Assembly: GCA_019009955.1 (NCBI GenBank)
Contig: CM032228.1
Coordinates: 202,788,501 to 202,852,500, forward strand
DNA length: 64,000 bases
Reading direction: 5' to 3'
From: Riptortus pedestris
Taxonomy: Eukaryota > Arthropoda > Insecta > Hemiptera > Alydidae
A program made the translations under genes and the position numbers. The notes below the pieces were generated by a model that saw only the letters and a list, made by a program, of their open reading frames with translations, searched no databases and was not told where the DNA came from. Positions 48,127 through 57,969 of this stretch are shown here, one piece after another (positions within the stretch are counted from its first letter, which is position 1; each line of letters begins with the position of its first letter).

Positions 48127-48441
48127 AGTCTGTCACTCAGGGTAAGTAAACTAAGCAGATTTCCCTCACGAAGTTTTACAATAGATAAATCTTCACACTA
48201 GTAACACAACACCACCGTGAATATTAAGTGAATAAATAAAAAACGGTAATGAGAAATCATTCAGTCAATTTTAATAACACTCCAAACGGAAAGCGTCTGA
48301 ATTTCAAACAAATAATTCTGTCAACCCCTCAGAGCAGAACATACAGAAAGAAATATTCTTCACCGGAAATAAAAACAATTACTGAATCAGGTTAATCAGA
48401 AACACTTTTTTATGGCTCCTCACAATTTATTTCTTAAAAAC

Positions 48442-48475
48442 GCTTAGTGCTTTCGGGAATTCCCATCCTCAGAGC
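48442..48475 (-). ncRNA. Hammerhead-like motif, left arm
   Basis: Minus strand: GCU (stem I), CUGAGGA plus U, GGGAAUUCCC (stem II), GAA, AGCACU (short stem III with a mismatched centre), A, then AGC pairing with GCU. CUGANGA and GAAA are the canonical hammerhead segments. The extra U precedes stem II. Confidence 0.5.
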
Positions 48476-48524
48476 TACAAAAACTAATTTTAAACTCCTT
48501 ATTTATGGTGTTTTATTGTTTGTA

Positions 48525-48563
48525 GCTCTGAGGATGGGAATTTAATTCCCGAAAGCGTTAAGC
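48525..48563 (+). ncRNA. Hammerhead-like motif, right arm
   Basis: Plus strand: GCU, CUGAGGA plus U, GGGAA...UUCCC, GAA, AGCGUU (self-pairing with G-U), A, AGC. Same architecture as the left arm, with a looped stem II. Confidence 0.5.
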
Positions 48564-49005
48564 GTTTTTAAGAAATAAATTGTGAGGAGCCATAAAAATG
48601 TGTTTTTGATTAACGTGATTCATCAGCCACACCATTAGCTAAAACTAAATATGAGAATTACTGAATCACTGATATATCTGAATATAACATATTAATTCTA
48701 TGGAAAAATATTTACAATATCTAGTACTGCAATTTATAATCACTCAAATTTTTGTAGTCCAAGAACTTAAGGTGGATCAACAGAACATATTTGCATGCGT
48801 CTCGTATAATAAAGGTCTCTTGAAAACAATGTTTGGTATGCAAGCTTCCAATAAAGTGGATTATTATGTAACAGCTTATTTTTAATGATGAGTGAGGGTT
48901 TACTGAAGGTTGAAAACTGAAAAATGCAAATATCTCTGTTAATATTCAAGATAGAGAATAAACGTATATAACAATATTTATAGTACATTTAAGTTGCAAC
49001 AAGAT

Positions 49006-49990
49006 TGGTAACTAACAATCAAAAATTGCGATATTTTAGAACTCCATTTCCTAATATATTTTTAACTAACCTTACCAGATTTATACAGTACAGTGTAACA
49101 AGCTCAGTCGCTTCTTTAAGATTAACTACTAACGGTGTAAATATTTTGATAAGTAGTTGGGAAACTTACACTTATTCTAACAGACAACTGTCTATTAGAA
49201 ATCCAAAGCTCCTCAAGCATGTAATCAATAGATATACATATATATTGTATCTATAGAGGTTCAAGGCTGTATTTTACAATATACAAAGAATTCTTTATAC
49301 ATTTTTCGTCAGAATTCATGTGTTGGGAATTAATTTTGACCTAATAGAGAAGAGTGGGGTTTCGTGGTAAGAATCCAAAACATTTGACTAAAACATGCAA
49401 ATAAATGCTTAATCTGGTACAGTGATTAATACAATCCCCCCGCACAACTAATCTGAAGTACAACCAACCAAAGAAGTCAGGCCCTAACTAACCATAGTCG
49501 GGTCTACGCGAAAAAAATCATTTCTTTCCATGTTTGACTTCGAGTATTCATACTATTTTTCTAAAGACATTAAGAATAAACCAAAACAACAACTTAGTCT
49601 TAGGCCCTTCAAGTCCTACGTAGCTTGCAATATAATTCGCTTCCACATGCCAGAATACCAACTTTGTACTTTGTAGCTAAGTCTTATTATCTGAGTAAAA
49701 ATACACAGATGGAGTTCAAATTCCAAAATCCCTCAAAGGGAAACTATAAAGACAGAGAATTGAAGACTAACGAAGGCCAGCTGCATCTTTCTCATATATC
49801 ACACTAAAAGATGATTGATTTTTTCGTCCCGGTGAAGCCTCACAAGGAAACTTTTGAGGCAAGGTTTATCGTAATTAACTATGGCATAATACACCCAAAA
49901 TCACAAAAGTTACCTCCAGCTCGACGAAACCAAGATGTTTATACTACAACTAAGGTGGTATAGGTTTCTAAAACTAATAGAAATCAGAGG
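49006..49990. other. Intergenic DNA, no feature recognised
   Basis: Short frames (49005-49256, 49625-49807) have no recognisable domain. Confidence 0.4.
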
Positions 49991-50139
49991 AGGGCTCAGG
50001 TTAAGCATGTCAGTTAAGGCGTTGGTCCTAATTAACTTTGTAAACCTAGATTCATGGGTTCGATTCCCACATAATAGCAATAGCTTATTTAATAACAAAC
50101 TCATTAAATAAAACCCTCCACCCCACCATGGCTAGATAA
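49991..50139 (+). mobile_element. tRNA-derived SINE (family S), copy 4, 5' part
   Basis: Starts GGGCTCAGGTTAAGCATGTC and has GTAAACCTAGATTCATGGG followed by a B box (GGTTCGATTCCCACA). It breaks off at GGCTAGATAA, exactly where a family H copy begins. The missing 3' part continues at 50794. Confidence 0.85.
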
Positions 50140-50614
50140 GTCCGTCACGCAGGGGTTGCGTTAACTAAGCAGATTTCCCACTTGCGTCCCGTATTTGCAT
50201 TTATCACATGACGTAATAGTTCAATGAGAACAATATTTGTTATTTAGGCTTCATATAAAGTGCTTCATAATATAACAGCTTATTGTTGATATGATATGAG
50301 TAGGAATGGGGTTTTACTGAAGGCCGAAAACTAAAAAACCCAAATATCTCGTTTAATATTAAAGATAATGAAAACATGTGCATAACAACATTTATAGATC
50401 TGTTAATTTGCAATAAGATTGGTTCTATACAATTTTTCGATCCGACGTATAGTAACGGAGATATTTCGAAGTTTCGAGAGTCCTTCCCTCTAAACCCCCC
50501 TTCCTGGTCCGATTTCAGCCGTTAACGAACATGATCTTTCATTTTACATAAAACGACTAAATATCGAGTTTGGTAACGATTAATCAATAATTGCGACCGC
50601 TAGAGCGGTAACAG

Positions 50615-50670
<56 letters not shown>

Positions 50671-50791
50671 TTTTGAACGGATCTCAATTTCGTCATCTCC
50701 TAGGTAGGATAGATAGACATTTGAGGAAAAATTTCGAAATACGCGTCATGAGTACAACCTCAATAGCTGATTTCCCTTAATGGAAATCTGC
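50140..50791 (+). mobile_element. Family H copy R, inserted in a SINE
   Basis: Plus-strand, ~650 bp: 5' end GTCCGTCACGCAGGGGTTGC, core, long TA slot at 50617-50665, and 3' end GATTTCCCTTAATGGAAATC-TGC. The SINE it interrupts defines the outer boundaries: the left flank ends ...GATAA and the right flank resumes AAAAGGGTGG. Confidence 0.9.
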
Positions 50792-50860
50792 AAAAAAGGG
50801 TGGCCACCTGAAGATATCCCACTCCGGTTAGGCGAAGTTGCATAAAGCGGAGGTAAATAA
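50792..50860 (+). mobile_element. tRNA-derived SINE (family S), copy 4, 3' part
   Basis: AAAAGGGTGGCCACCTGAAG, ATATCCCACTCCGGTTAGGC, GAAGTTGCATAAAGCGGAGG and the tail GTAAATAA continue the SINE interrupted at 50139. Confidence 0.82.
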
Positions 50861-51172
50861 GTAACATTTATTAAGAATCATTCAATTGATAGAACATTTT
50901 GGGATTTTAAACGGTATTTCACCGGTAAGGACATCTATAAAAAAAATGAGAAATGTGTTCACCATCTACAGAGTTATTCTATAAAAATAAGATGATTTTC
51001 TTGTGGCATATATTAAAAAAAATAATTATGAAGTTATTTCGAGGTAAGAAATTGTGCTCGCTTACGAATTATATAATATTTTAATGTCGTGCGTAGTCAT
51101 CAACTGATTAGTTACGTCAGATTACATGGCAATATATGCACACACACACACACACACACATGAAACTTATTA
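50861..51172. other. Intergenic DNA with (AC)n at 51139-51160
   Basis: A short AC microsatellite lies at the right side. Nothing else was recognised. Confidence 0.5.
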
Positions 51173-51181
51173 TATACATAA

Positions 51182-51389
51182 ACTGCTCAAAAATGAATAG
51201 GGATATTGGCTGTTTAGTGGTATGTATGGGGCCTAGCAAATTTTTTTTATTTTATTATAAATATCATTAATATTTATTAGATATTATTGTCTTTTTTCCC
51301 CCATAAAAAAGAAATGTAATTAAGATCGATTTAATTAAAATTAATAGGATAAGAAAAAATAACCAATGTCCCTATTCATTTTTGAGCAG
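51182..51389. mobile_element. MITE-like DNA element, ~27-bp TIRs, ~9-bp target duplication
   Basis: Ends CTGCTCAAAAATGAATAGGG on the left, with the complement (CCCTATTCATTTTTGAGCAG) on the right. TIRs differ at one base near the inner end. TATACATAA flanks both sides (51173-51181 and 51390-51398), giving an 8-9 bp duplication. About 208 bp, AT-rich and non-coding. The duplication length argues against Tc1/mariner (TA) and suggests a hAT-, Merlin- or Mutator-like mover, which the sequence does not resolve. Confidence 0.78.
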
Positions 51390-51410
51390 TATACATAATA
51401 TATGAATATG

Positions 51411-51588
51411 AGCCTAGAGTGGCGAGTTCGATTCCCGCCTGGTCAAATAGGAATCTATTCAGTGACGAACTCTTTAAATAAAATCCTTAGTCCCAACCAG
51501 GCTAGAAAAGGACAGTAACCTGTAGATAACCCGTCCCAATTAGCCATAGTAGCAAAAAGTGGATGTTAAACAATAATAATAATAATGA
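51411..51588 (+). mobile_element. tRNA-derived SINE (family S), copy 5, head-truncated
   Basis: Begins at GAGCCTAGAGTGGCGAGTTC (B box GAGTTCGATTCCCGCC) and runs through GGCTAGAAAAGGACAGTAAC, CCCGTCCCAATTAGCC, GCAAAAAGTGGATGTTAA to an (AAT)n tail. The first ~50 bp are missing. Confidence 0.88.
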
Positions 51589-51804
51589 ATATGATGGAGA
51601 AGATTGACAGAGTAGCTAAGTGTCATTTTATAAACTAGTTTTCACGGAATCGTAGGAAATCACGATAGCTTAGAAAATTTTAGTTGATCCTTACTGACAT
51701 AACACACTATTGAATAATTGTTTCTGTCGTAATGATAGTTAATGTTTATATTTCTCAAGTATTGATCTAAAGTTAGTAGAGCGGCTCTACAGCCACCAAA
51801 AAAA

Positions 51805-52375
51805 GTCCGTCACGCAGGGGCTGCGTAAACTAAGCAGACGTCCCACGTGAAGTTATACAATAGAGAAATCTCCAAACGAAAGCCGAACAGTTACGGCAAA
51901 GGCCCGAACTAGCTTTTGGCGGGAAATTCAAAAATCCGTTATCGGCCCAAATTTAATAAAAATGCAAATATCTCGGTTAATATTCAAGATAGGGAATATA
52001 ACAATATTTATAGTAAATTTAATTTGCAGTAAGATTGATTCTGAACAATTTGTCGATCCGACGTATAATAACGGAGATATTTCAAATTTTCGAAAATCCT
52101 CCCCTCTAAACCCCCCCCTCCCACTGGTCCGATTTTAGCCGTAAACGAATTTGATCTTTCTTTTTACATAAAACGACTAAATATCGAGTTTGGTAACGAT
52201 CAAACAAAAATTGCGACCGCTAGAGCGGTAACAGACAAATATATATATATACAGTTTTTAACGGACCTCATTTTCGTCATCAACTAGGTAGGATCGATGG
52301 ACATTTGAAGAAAAATTTCGAAAATTCCGTCATGAGTACAACCTGAATAGCTGATTTCCCTTAAGGGAAATCTGC
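51805..52375 (+). mobile_element. Family H full-length copy S
   Basis: Plus-strand, ~571 bp, after an A-run. Both ends intact. The 5' module (GCCGAACAGTTACGGCAAAGG, CGAACTAGCTTTTGGCGGG) equals that of the short copy at 7.6 kb. The TA slot is short (52238-52251). Terminal palindrome GATTTCCCTTAAGGGAAATC is perfect. Confidence 0.92.
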
Positions 52376-55300
52376 AAATTGACTGGTAACAAACCTTCGA
52401 ACATCACTCTTTAAAACGATCTGTATGATGAATGTGAATTTTCTTCTGTAGGTTTAGTACTCATAAGCTTTCTGTTTATTAATTTTTATACACATTCAAA
52501 TTATGAAGTTAGTTCATAGCTAGAAGCTTCTGTCTGATAGGAACACATTTCTAAAGTAACAATACGTTCAAGAGGTACTTAAAATAAAGTATAAAAAATT
52601 GAGAATGAACATGTAAAATAAATGTTAGTGGTCATTCAAAGAACTTAGCTTAAAGGTATTGTAAAGAATATTTTTTTTTTAAGAAATGGATGCTCCGTTA
52701 AATATTTTATGAAACAAGTTGATTTATGACAAGGCTTAAAATACACTCGCAAAATGAAAGGATGTATTTACAACCCATGAATTTATGAGGTAATATATTT
52801 TTCTGAAATTGATTAATACGTTTCAAAAATAAACATAAATATTTATATTAACTTTTATCAAAATTTCATTTTTTACTTCTTGGAAAATAGTATAAATGTT
52901 TAATAATACATTGTAACAATAAGCAAAGATATAGACAATTTATAAAATAAAATGGATAAACTTGATTCCACGCAAAACAAATCAACAGAATACTTCAACA
53001 ATCCAATTTTCAAAAGCCATTGCGATGTTCAATTTACCTTCTATTTTCAACCTGTCGGCGAAGGAAATGCAATAAGCCGACCATTGTCATTATTTCAATG
53101 CAGAAGCAGTTTTCCCGGAATTTCATATTAGAGTCCTTTGTGGATTTTTCTTGCAAGACAAATTATAAATTTCAGCTAGTACAAGTTAGGATTAAAAGGT
53201 TAAAAGGGATTGAAAGGTAGGATTAAAAGATAAGAAATAAGAGGAATTAAACCACGGAAAGTGTGAAACAAAAGATAATAATTACTTGTAAAACTGTACA
53301 GATGTAGGATTGCTAGTACGAAAAACTGTACAGATGCAGGATTGCTAGTACGATTGGCCAAAGGTTCATAGATCAACTCAAATATCAAAGTTCGAGTTTT
53401 TAATCACAAAAAATATTTTGGTCAGTTCGTAAACAGCTGTTACACGAGTGTTGTAACAGGATACGAATGTATCAGGTTTCTAATGAATTGGCCTTCTTCA
53501 TTCACAAAACACAACAAAGAGCTTCATTCACAATATACATAACATTATTTCAAACCATGCGTAACGTTTTCAGTGAAGTAAAGCAAAACAAACAACCATT
53601 TACCAGATTGAGATTATTTGTTTAGCAAATCTTTCACAGAGCTCTTCAAGGCAGTAGCAAATATAAGGAAAAATAAATAAATGATATCTTCTACTTAACA
53701 AAACATTGTAATACAAGTATGTATTAATATTTACTACATAACTCTCACTCTGACCATGTGTTCAATGAATACATATTTCTTTCCACAGAGATTTCTCCCA
53801 TTAGCCCCAACGCTTTAGATAAAAAAAATACCCCATGTGGAAAGCAAATTAGATTTTCTTTCTCACAAGTAATTTAAATCATATAAATTTTGCATTTTCA
53901 ACCAGAGTTAGAATTTAGGAGATAAATGGGTTCAAACCTAGGAAATTTCATTTTTAGGACTTAGTAGCTTAAATACTACTTACCTCTAGTCGAACATATA
54001 TGTGCAACATAAATAAAGGGACTAATCAAATAAAATGAAATTTTTTAAACTACTTTTCTCCGAATTAATAATAGTGAAGTTGACTATGATTAATAAAAAC
54101 AAAAAAAAAAGCAGAACGAAACCACTGGTATTGACCAAATTAATACGTGTCCTGTCAAACTGTCAGAAGACTTTCTATTTAGTATTAGAAATTCAGATTT
54201 TGCGTATTTTGAAACGTAAAAAGCCAAAGTATGAGCTAGTGTTACAACAAAATTTTAAGATCGAATCCATAAAAGAGCAAATTGAAATCATTGAATACAA
54301 AAAAAAAATAACAGGATAACAATATTATTGTATCTTCTTGAAGTGAATTAACTTTTTCGATCTTAAGGCCCATCGTAGTAAGGTCTTTCTGGTGAGGGAG
54401 GGAATATAATACTTATAGCTGCAATGACTTTATCAATTAAATAAAACGTTCGAATTCCCTATAAGTTTCACTTATTTACATCATCAAGGCAAAAAGCCAA
54501 TCCCTTTAAATAGTAAAAAATATTTATTACGATCCGCCAATACAGCGAACCCGATATTATTCTGCCTGAATGTTAAACGTATATTGAGAACTCTACTCAT
54601 AAACAAATATGGCAGACCATAGCCAATAAACACAGCTCGCCAATTAGCGCTCCAATTAAGTGTGGATACACACTGAGCAGTTTTAAATAATAAATGTCCA
54701 GTCGGATTAAAAGAGAGAGCTCGGTGGCATCGGTCTCTGATAATCCAGTTTATTCGTATAAAGGGTTGAATTGGCGAGATAGTGGATAAAAATGAGCGGA
54801 GATAGAGGACTGTTTTGAAGCGCTATTAGCATTTGAAACGGGGAGTAGGTGGCCAATGTTTGGTCAAAGGGAATAGAGTATGCAGCCTGAGAGGATGGAA
54901 TTACCCTTGCTTTAAATATTTAGAGTGCCATTACCTCTTATCCATATGCATCAGAGGATATAAGCGAAAAACTACAGATGAGACTGATAGAGTACATGTA
55001 TTTTCTACTTTTTTTCTTTTGACAGTTTGCGTTTTACGTAGTACATCATTCTAAATTATTGCAATTAAGATTCCAAATTGTCAATGACAGGTACAATGAT
55101 TCTAATCTTTGAGTTTGTTGTAAAACATATTTCTACTCCCAGTAAAAATAGTAGTGTAAGAAACTTGTCGTGTAAACCACATTCTACTAAAACGATAGCC
55201 TAGCAGATGAGAGCAAAAGCGAATCATCCCATGCTGAGCAAGATTTAATGGATAAGGGATGGCACCATGATGGCAAAAGGTTACCCCTCAGGTATGTACA

Positions 55301-55650
55301 CACAAACACTTGTATGCTGCCACTAACTTTTCATTGGTCGCAATCACACTCATTATATAAGCGTTTCATATAAATATTAAACTGCTGGCTGAACTCCGGG
55401 GAGTTAAAAGGGCAAAAAATAGAAAATTCATAATATCTCCATTACTATAAATTGGATTGAATAATTGGTTTGGATTTACTAATATAGTGGCTAAACTCCG
55501 AACATTAATAAAATAAGGACACGTATCATGGAACTCGTGACTCAGAGATGACCTAAGAGACTAAGATTGTTCTGTTGCGATACAGGATCTCGATTAGCCA
55601 TACTAGCATAAAAAGAACTTATAAATCAATTTTATTATTTAAATGGGGAA
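52376..55650. other. Intergenic DNA with a 32-bp tandem duplication (53289-53352)
   Basis: AAACTGTACAGATG(T/C)AGG followed by ATTGCTAGTACG is repeated twice in tandem. Otherwise AT-rich with short frames (53020-53220, 54035-54319, 54833-55054) that show no recognisable domain. Confidence 0.5.
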
Positions 55651-55664
55651 AACATATCATTTAT
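55651..55664. repeat. Target-site duplication, left copy
   Basis: AACATATCATTTAT immediately left of the Penelope-like element is repeated at 57956-57969. Confidence 0.85.
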
Positions 55665-56295
55665 AAGGATCAATTGGAAGGCCAAGTCCTCTACTGGTTT
55701 TTAATATAATGCAGAGTGCACTTTCGGAGTCAACGCTCCATCCTCAGTGCCTGCTGACAAACACAAACCTCGAGTTAATTTAACATTCACAGCATGGCCA
55801 AAAGGCAAAATAAACAACAGTCATAAAAAACGAACACAATATAAATAGTAAAAACAATGTTAATTCTTAAAACTAGTCAACTAATAAAAATATAAAAAAT
55901 CTAATCCTAGTCAACTACTATAAATTAAAGCCGAAACAATCAAAAAATTTAATAAGTCAAATAATAAAAACAAACAACGGTAAGCATATGTCAACAACTA
56001 TAAATAAAATTAAAAACTAAAAAACTACCTAAATTTCAATTTATATCACAGAGGGTGAGAACCTCGGAAAAAACCACCCAGAGGAACTGTAAGAAACATC
56101 TAAAAAATAAACAAAAACCCCATACTAATAATAGAGAGAAGATGAAGGAGGTACCTGATTAAAGCTGCGTTGCCTGGACCACGACTGCCGGGCGACTGAA
56201 CCTCTGCTCCCGTAAAGAAGACAGGGCCCCGTCACCGACATGTCGCAGCCTTGCCACCTCCTCCTTCTTATTAATATTCCTATCACCATTCGCCA
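55665..56295 (-). repeat. Left inverted arm of Penelope-like element
   Basis: Reverse complement of the 3' coding end and 3' UTR of the same element. It reads GGCCAAGTCCTCTACTGG at its outer side and reaches AATATTCCTATCACCATTCG at its inner edge, where similarity stops just before the main ORF. Confidence 0.9.
55711..55750 (-). ncRNA. Hammerhead-like ribozyme, left arm of Penelope-like element
   Basis: Identical in sequence to the right-end motif (57831-57870) but on the minus strand: GCA, CUGAGGA, U, GGAG...CUCC, GAA, AGUGCACU, C, UGC. Confidence 0.58.
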
Positions 56296-56301
56296 TTTAG
56301 G

Positions 56302-57420
56302 ATGGACAGGGGATTGATCATGGGCTCTGCTATTAGCCCACTTGCCGCCGACATGTTTATGAATTTCTTTGAGGAGAAATTCATTTTGTCGGCACGCAAC
56401 CCATTCTATAAGTGCATTGATTTTTGGGCCCGGTATGTTGATGACACTTTTGTCAGTTTTAGCGGTACTAGGGACGATTTGAATGGGTTGCTTTCCTACC
56501 TAAATAGCTGCCATGAGACAATTAAATTCACCTTGGAGAACGAAAAAGCTAAGAAGCTATGCTACCTAGATCTGGAGATAGAGAGAGATGGAGGGGGTCA
56601 TAAATTTGGTATCTATAGGAAGGCCTCATCCACCGACTTATTAATACCTGCGGATTCATTTCATCACCCAAGATACAAGATGGCGGGATTGCTTTATTTA
56701 GTGGAGAGGCTGATTAGTACCCCACTAGCGCAAGATAATTACGCCAAGGAAGTGGTCTGCATTAAGCATATTGCTAAAGCAAACGGGTACGAGGAACAGT
56801 TGGTGGATAGGCTTATCCAACGCCGATTGAAGAGGAAGCTAGCCAAGGAGCTGGAGGATGCCACGGTTGAAGAGCGGGCCAAAAAGAAGAAAAATAAGTC
56901 GTTCCCTGTCTCCATCCCGTACTTGGGCCCGGTTTCAGAAAAGATAGGATCCAGGTTGAGGAAAATTGGATTGGCTACTGCCTACAGGAGTAAGCGGTCC
57001 CTGAAAAACTGTTTGCCCCGTGTTAAGGACTATGTGGACCCCCTGGATAGATCTGGCGTGTATAGGATCTCGTGCACGGGATGTGATGCCTCTTATGTGG
57101 GGCAAAGTGGTAGAAAGATAAGGACGCGTCTTAAGGAGCACATCACTCGCGACACTGAGTTTTCCGCACACGCCAGGAAAGAGGGCCATGACATGTCCAG
57201 CATAAAGTATCAATTGCTGTATGAGGAGAAGAAGGGCAAAAGATTAAATACGGCTGAAGGGCTGCATATAAAGCTGGACAGGCTGGCGAATGTAGACCGT
57301 AATATTAATAAGAAGGAGGAGGTGGCAAGGCTGCGACATGTCGGTGACGGGGCCCTGTCTTCTCTACGGGAGCAGAGGTTCAGTCGCCCGGCAGTCGTGG
57401 TCCAGGCAACGCAGCTTTAA
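56302..57420 (+). CDS. Penelope-like polyprotein, partial: reverse transcriptase C-terminal part plus GIY-YIG endonuclease
   Basis: The 372-residue frame is uninterrupted. Residues ~3-25 (RGLIMGSAISPLAADMF) are the reverse transcriptase motif with the G-x-x-x-G-S-x-x-S-P-L pattern. FWARYVDDTF (41-50) holds the YVDD catalytic pair D47/D48. Residues ~75-130 are the following palm/thumb region, and 170-200 is a very basic linker. Residues 252-330 form a GIY-YIG nuclease: GVYRISCTGC (252-261), YVG (265-267), R271/R274, EH (279-280) and a candidate catalytic E319. This RT plus GIY-YIG order is diagnostic of Penelope-like elements, which use the nuclease to open the target DNA. The RT lacks its fingers and first palm Asp (motif A), because the gene starts at the junction with the inverted arm, so it is truncated and inactive on its own. 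The start ATG at 56302 is only the first in the remaining frame. The antisense frame at 56935-57213 is a shadow. Confidence 0.93.
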   Translation: MDRGLIMGSAISPLAADMFMNFFEEKFILSARNPFYKCIDFWARYVDDTFVSFSGTRDDLNGLLSYLNSCHETIKFTLENEKAKKLCYLDLEIERDGGGHKFGIYRKASSTDLLIPADSFHHPRYKMAGLLYLVERLISTPLAQDNYAKEVVCIKHIAKANGYEEQLVDRLIQRRLKRKLAKELEDATVEERAKKKKNKSFPVSIPYLGPVSEKIGSRLRKIGLATAYRSKRSLKNCLPRVKDYVDPLDRSGVYRISCTGCDASYVGQSGRKIRTRLKEHITRDTEFSAHARKEGHDMSSIKYQLLYEEKKGKRLNTAEGLHIKLDRLANVDRNINKKEEVARLRHVGDGALSSLREQRFSRPAVVVQATQL

Positions 57421-57916
57421 TCAGGTACCTCCTTCATCTTCTCTCTATTATTAGTATGGGGTTTTTGTTTATTTTTTAGATGTTTCTTACAGTTCCTCTG
57501 GGTGGTTTTTTCCGAGGTTCTCACCCTCTGTGATATAAATTGAAATTTAGGTAGTTTTTTAGTTTTTAATTTTATTTATAGTTGTTGACATATGCTTACC
57601 GTTGTTTGTTTTTATTATTTGACTTGTTATTAAATTTTTTGATTGTTTCGGCTTTAATTTATAGTAGTTGACTAGGATTAGATTTTTTATATTTTTATTA
57701 GTTGACTAGTTTTAAGAATTAACATTGTTTTTACTATTTATATTGTGTTATTTTTTTATGAATGTTGTTTATTTTGACTTTTGCCATGCTGTGAATGTTA
57801 AATTAACTCGAGGTTTGTGTTTGTCAGCAGGCACTGAGGATGGAGCGTTGACTCCGAAAGTGCACTCTGCATTATATTAAAAACCAGTAGAGGACTTGGC
57901 CTTCTTATTGATCCTT
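57284..57916 (+). repeat. Right arm of Penelope-like element (ORF end and 3' UTR)
   Basis: Matches the left arm in inverse orientation. It includes the last ~45 codons, the stop at 57420, an AT-rich 3' UTR and the terminal CAGTAGAGGACTTGGCC. Beyond 57916 the sequence is found only on this side. Confidence 0.9.
57831..57870 (+). ncRNA. Hammerhead-like ribozyme, right end of Penelope-like element
   Basis: Plus strand, in order: GCA (57831-57833), core CUGAGGA (57834-57840), an extra U, stem II GGAG-CGUUGA-CUCC, GAA (57856-57858), palindromic stem III A-GUGCAC-U (57859-57866), C17 (57867), and UGC (57868-57870), which pairs with GCA as stem I. Hammerheads with minimal palindromic stem III are known from Penelope-like elements. 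The conserved CUGANGA, GAAA, A15.1-U16.1 and H17 positions are all present; the single U before stem II is non-canonical. Such a ribozyme would cut the element RNA here. Confidence 0.62.
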
Positions 57917-57955
57917 ATACATTTGTTCCTCTACCATCCAGCATATTCCAGAGAT

Positions 57956-57969
57956 AACATATCATTTAT
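57956..57969. repeat. Target-site duplication, right copy
   Basis: AACATATCATTTAT, same as 55651-55664; it sets the outer right boundary of the element. Confidence 0.85.

Larger units (their letters stand above)
48384..48621. mobile_element. 238-bp palindromic element carrying two ribozyme-like motifs
   Basis: The left arm (GAATCAGGTTAATCAGAAAC ... GAGCTACAAA) and right arm (TTTGTAGCTC ... GTTTTTGATTAACGTGATTC) are inverted copies of ~100 bp around a 35-bp spacer (48484-48518). Each arm contains CUGAGGAUGGGAA...UUCCCGAAAGC. It lies inside a family H copy, so it inserted later. No ORF. Confidence 0.82.
48127..49005 (+). mobile_element. Family H copy P (long subfamily), 3'-truncated, with nested hairpin element
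   Basis: The 5' end GTCTGTCACTCAGGG is followed by AAGCAGATTTCCC, the long-subfamily module, and then the core up to AACAAGATTGGT, where it stops. The 3' half is absent. A 238-bp palindromic element (48384-48621) is inserted in the 5' half. Confidence 0.82.
55665..57955 (+). mobile_element. Penelope-like element, 5'-truncated, with inverted arms
   Basis: The 2291-bp element is bounded by a 14-bp target duplication. The right half is a truncated polyprotein gene (56302-57420) plus 3' UTR. The left ~631 bp (55665-56295) is an inverted copy of the right arm (about 57284-57916), including the last ~45 codons. The arms are very similar but not identical (for example NGDR in the left arm's coding remnant against NVDR on the right), so they derive from two related copies or have since diverged. 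Partial inverted, LTR-like arms and 5' truncation are typical of Penelope-like retroelements. A further 39 bp after the right arm is unique. Each arm carries a hammerhead-like motif. Confidence 0.92.

Noticed and set aside
56935..57213. 92-residue minus-strand ORF
   Set aside because: Shadow of the Penelope-like endonuclease gene.
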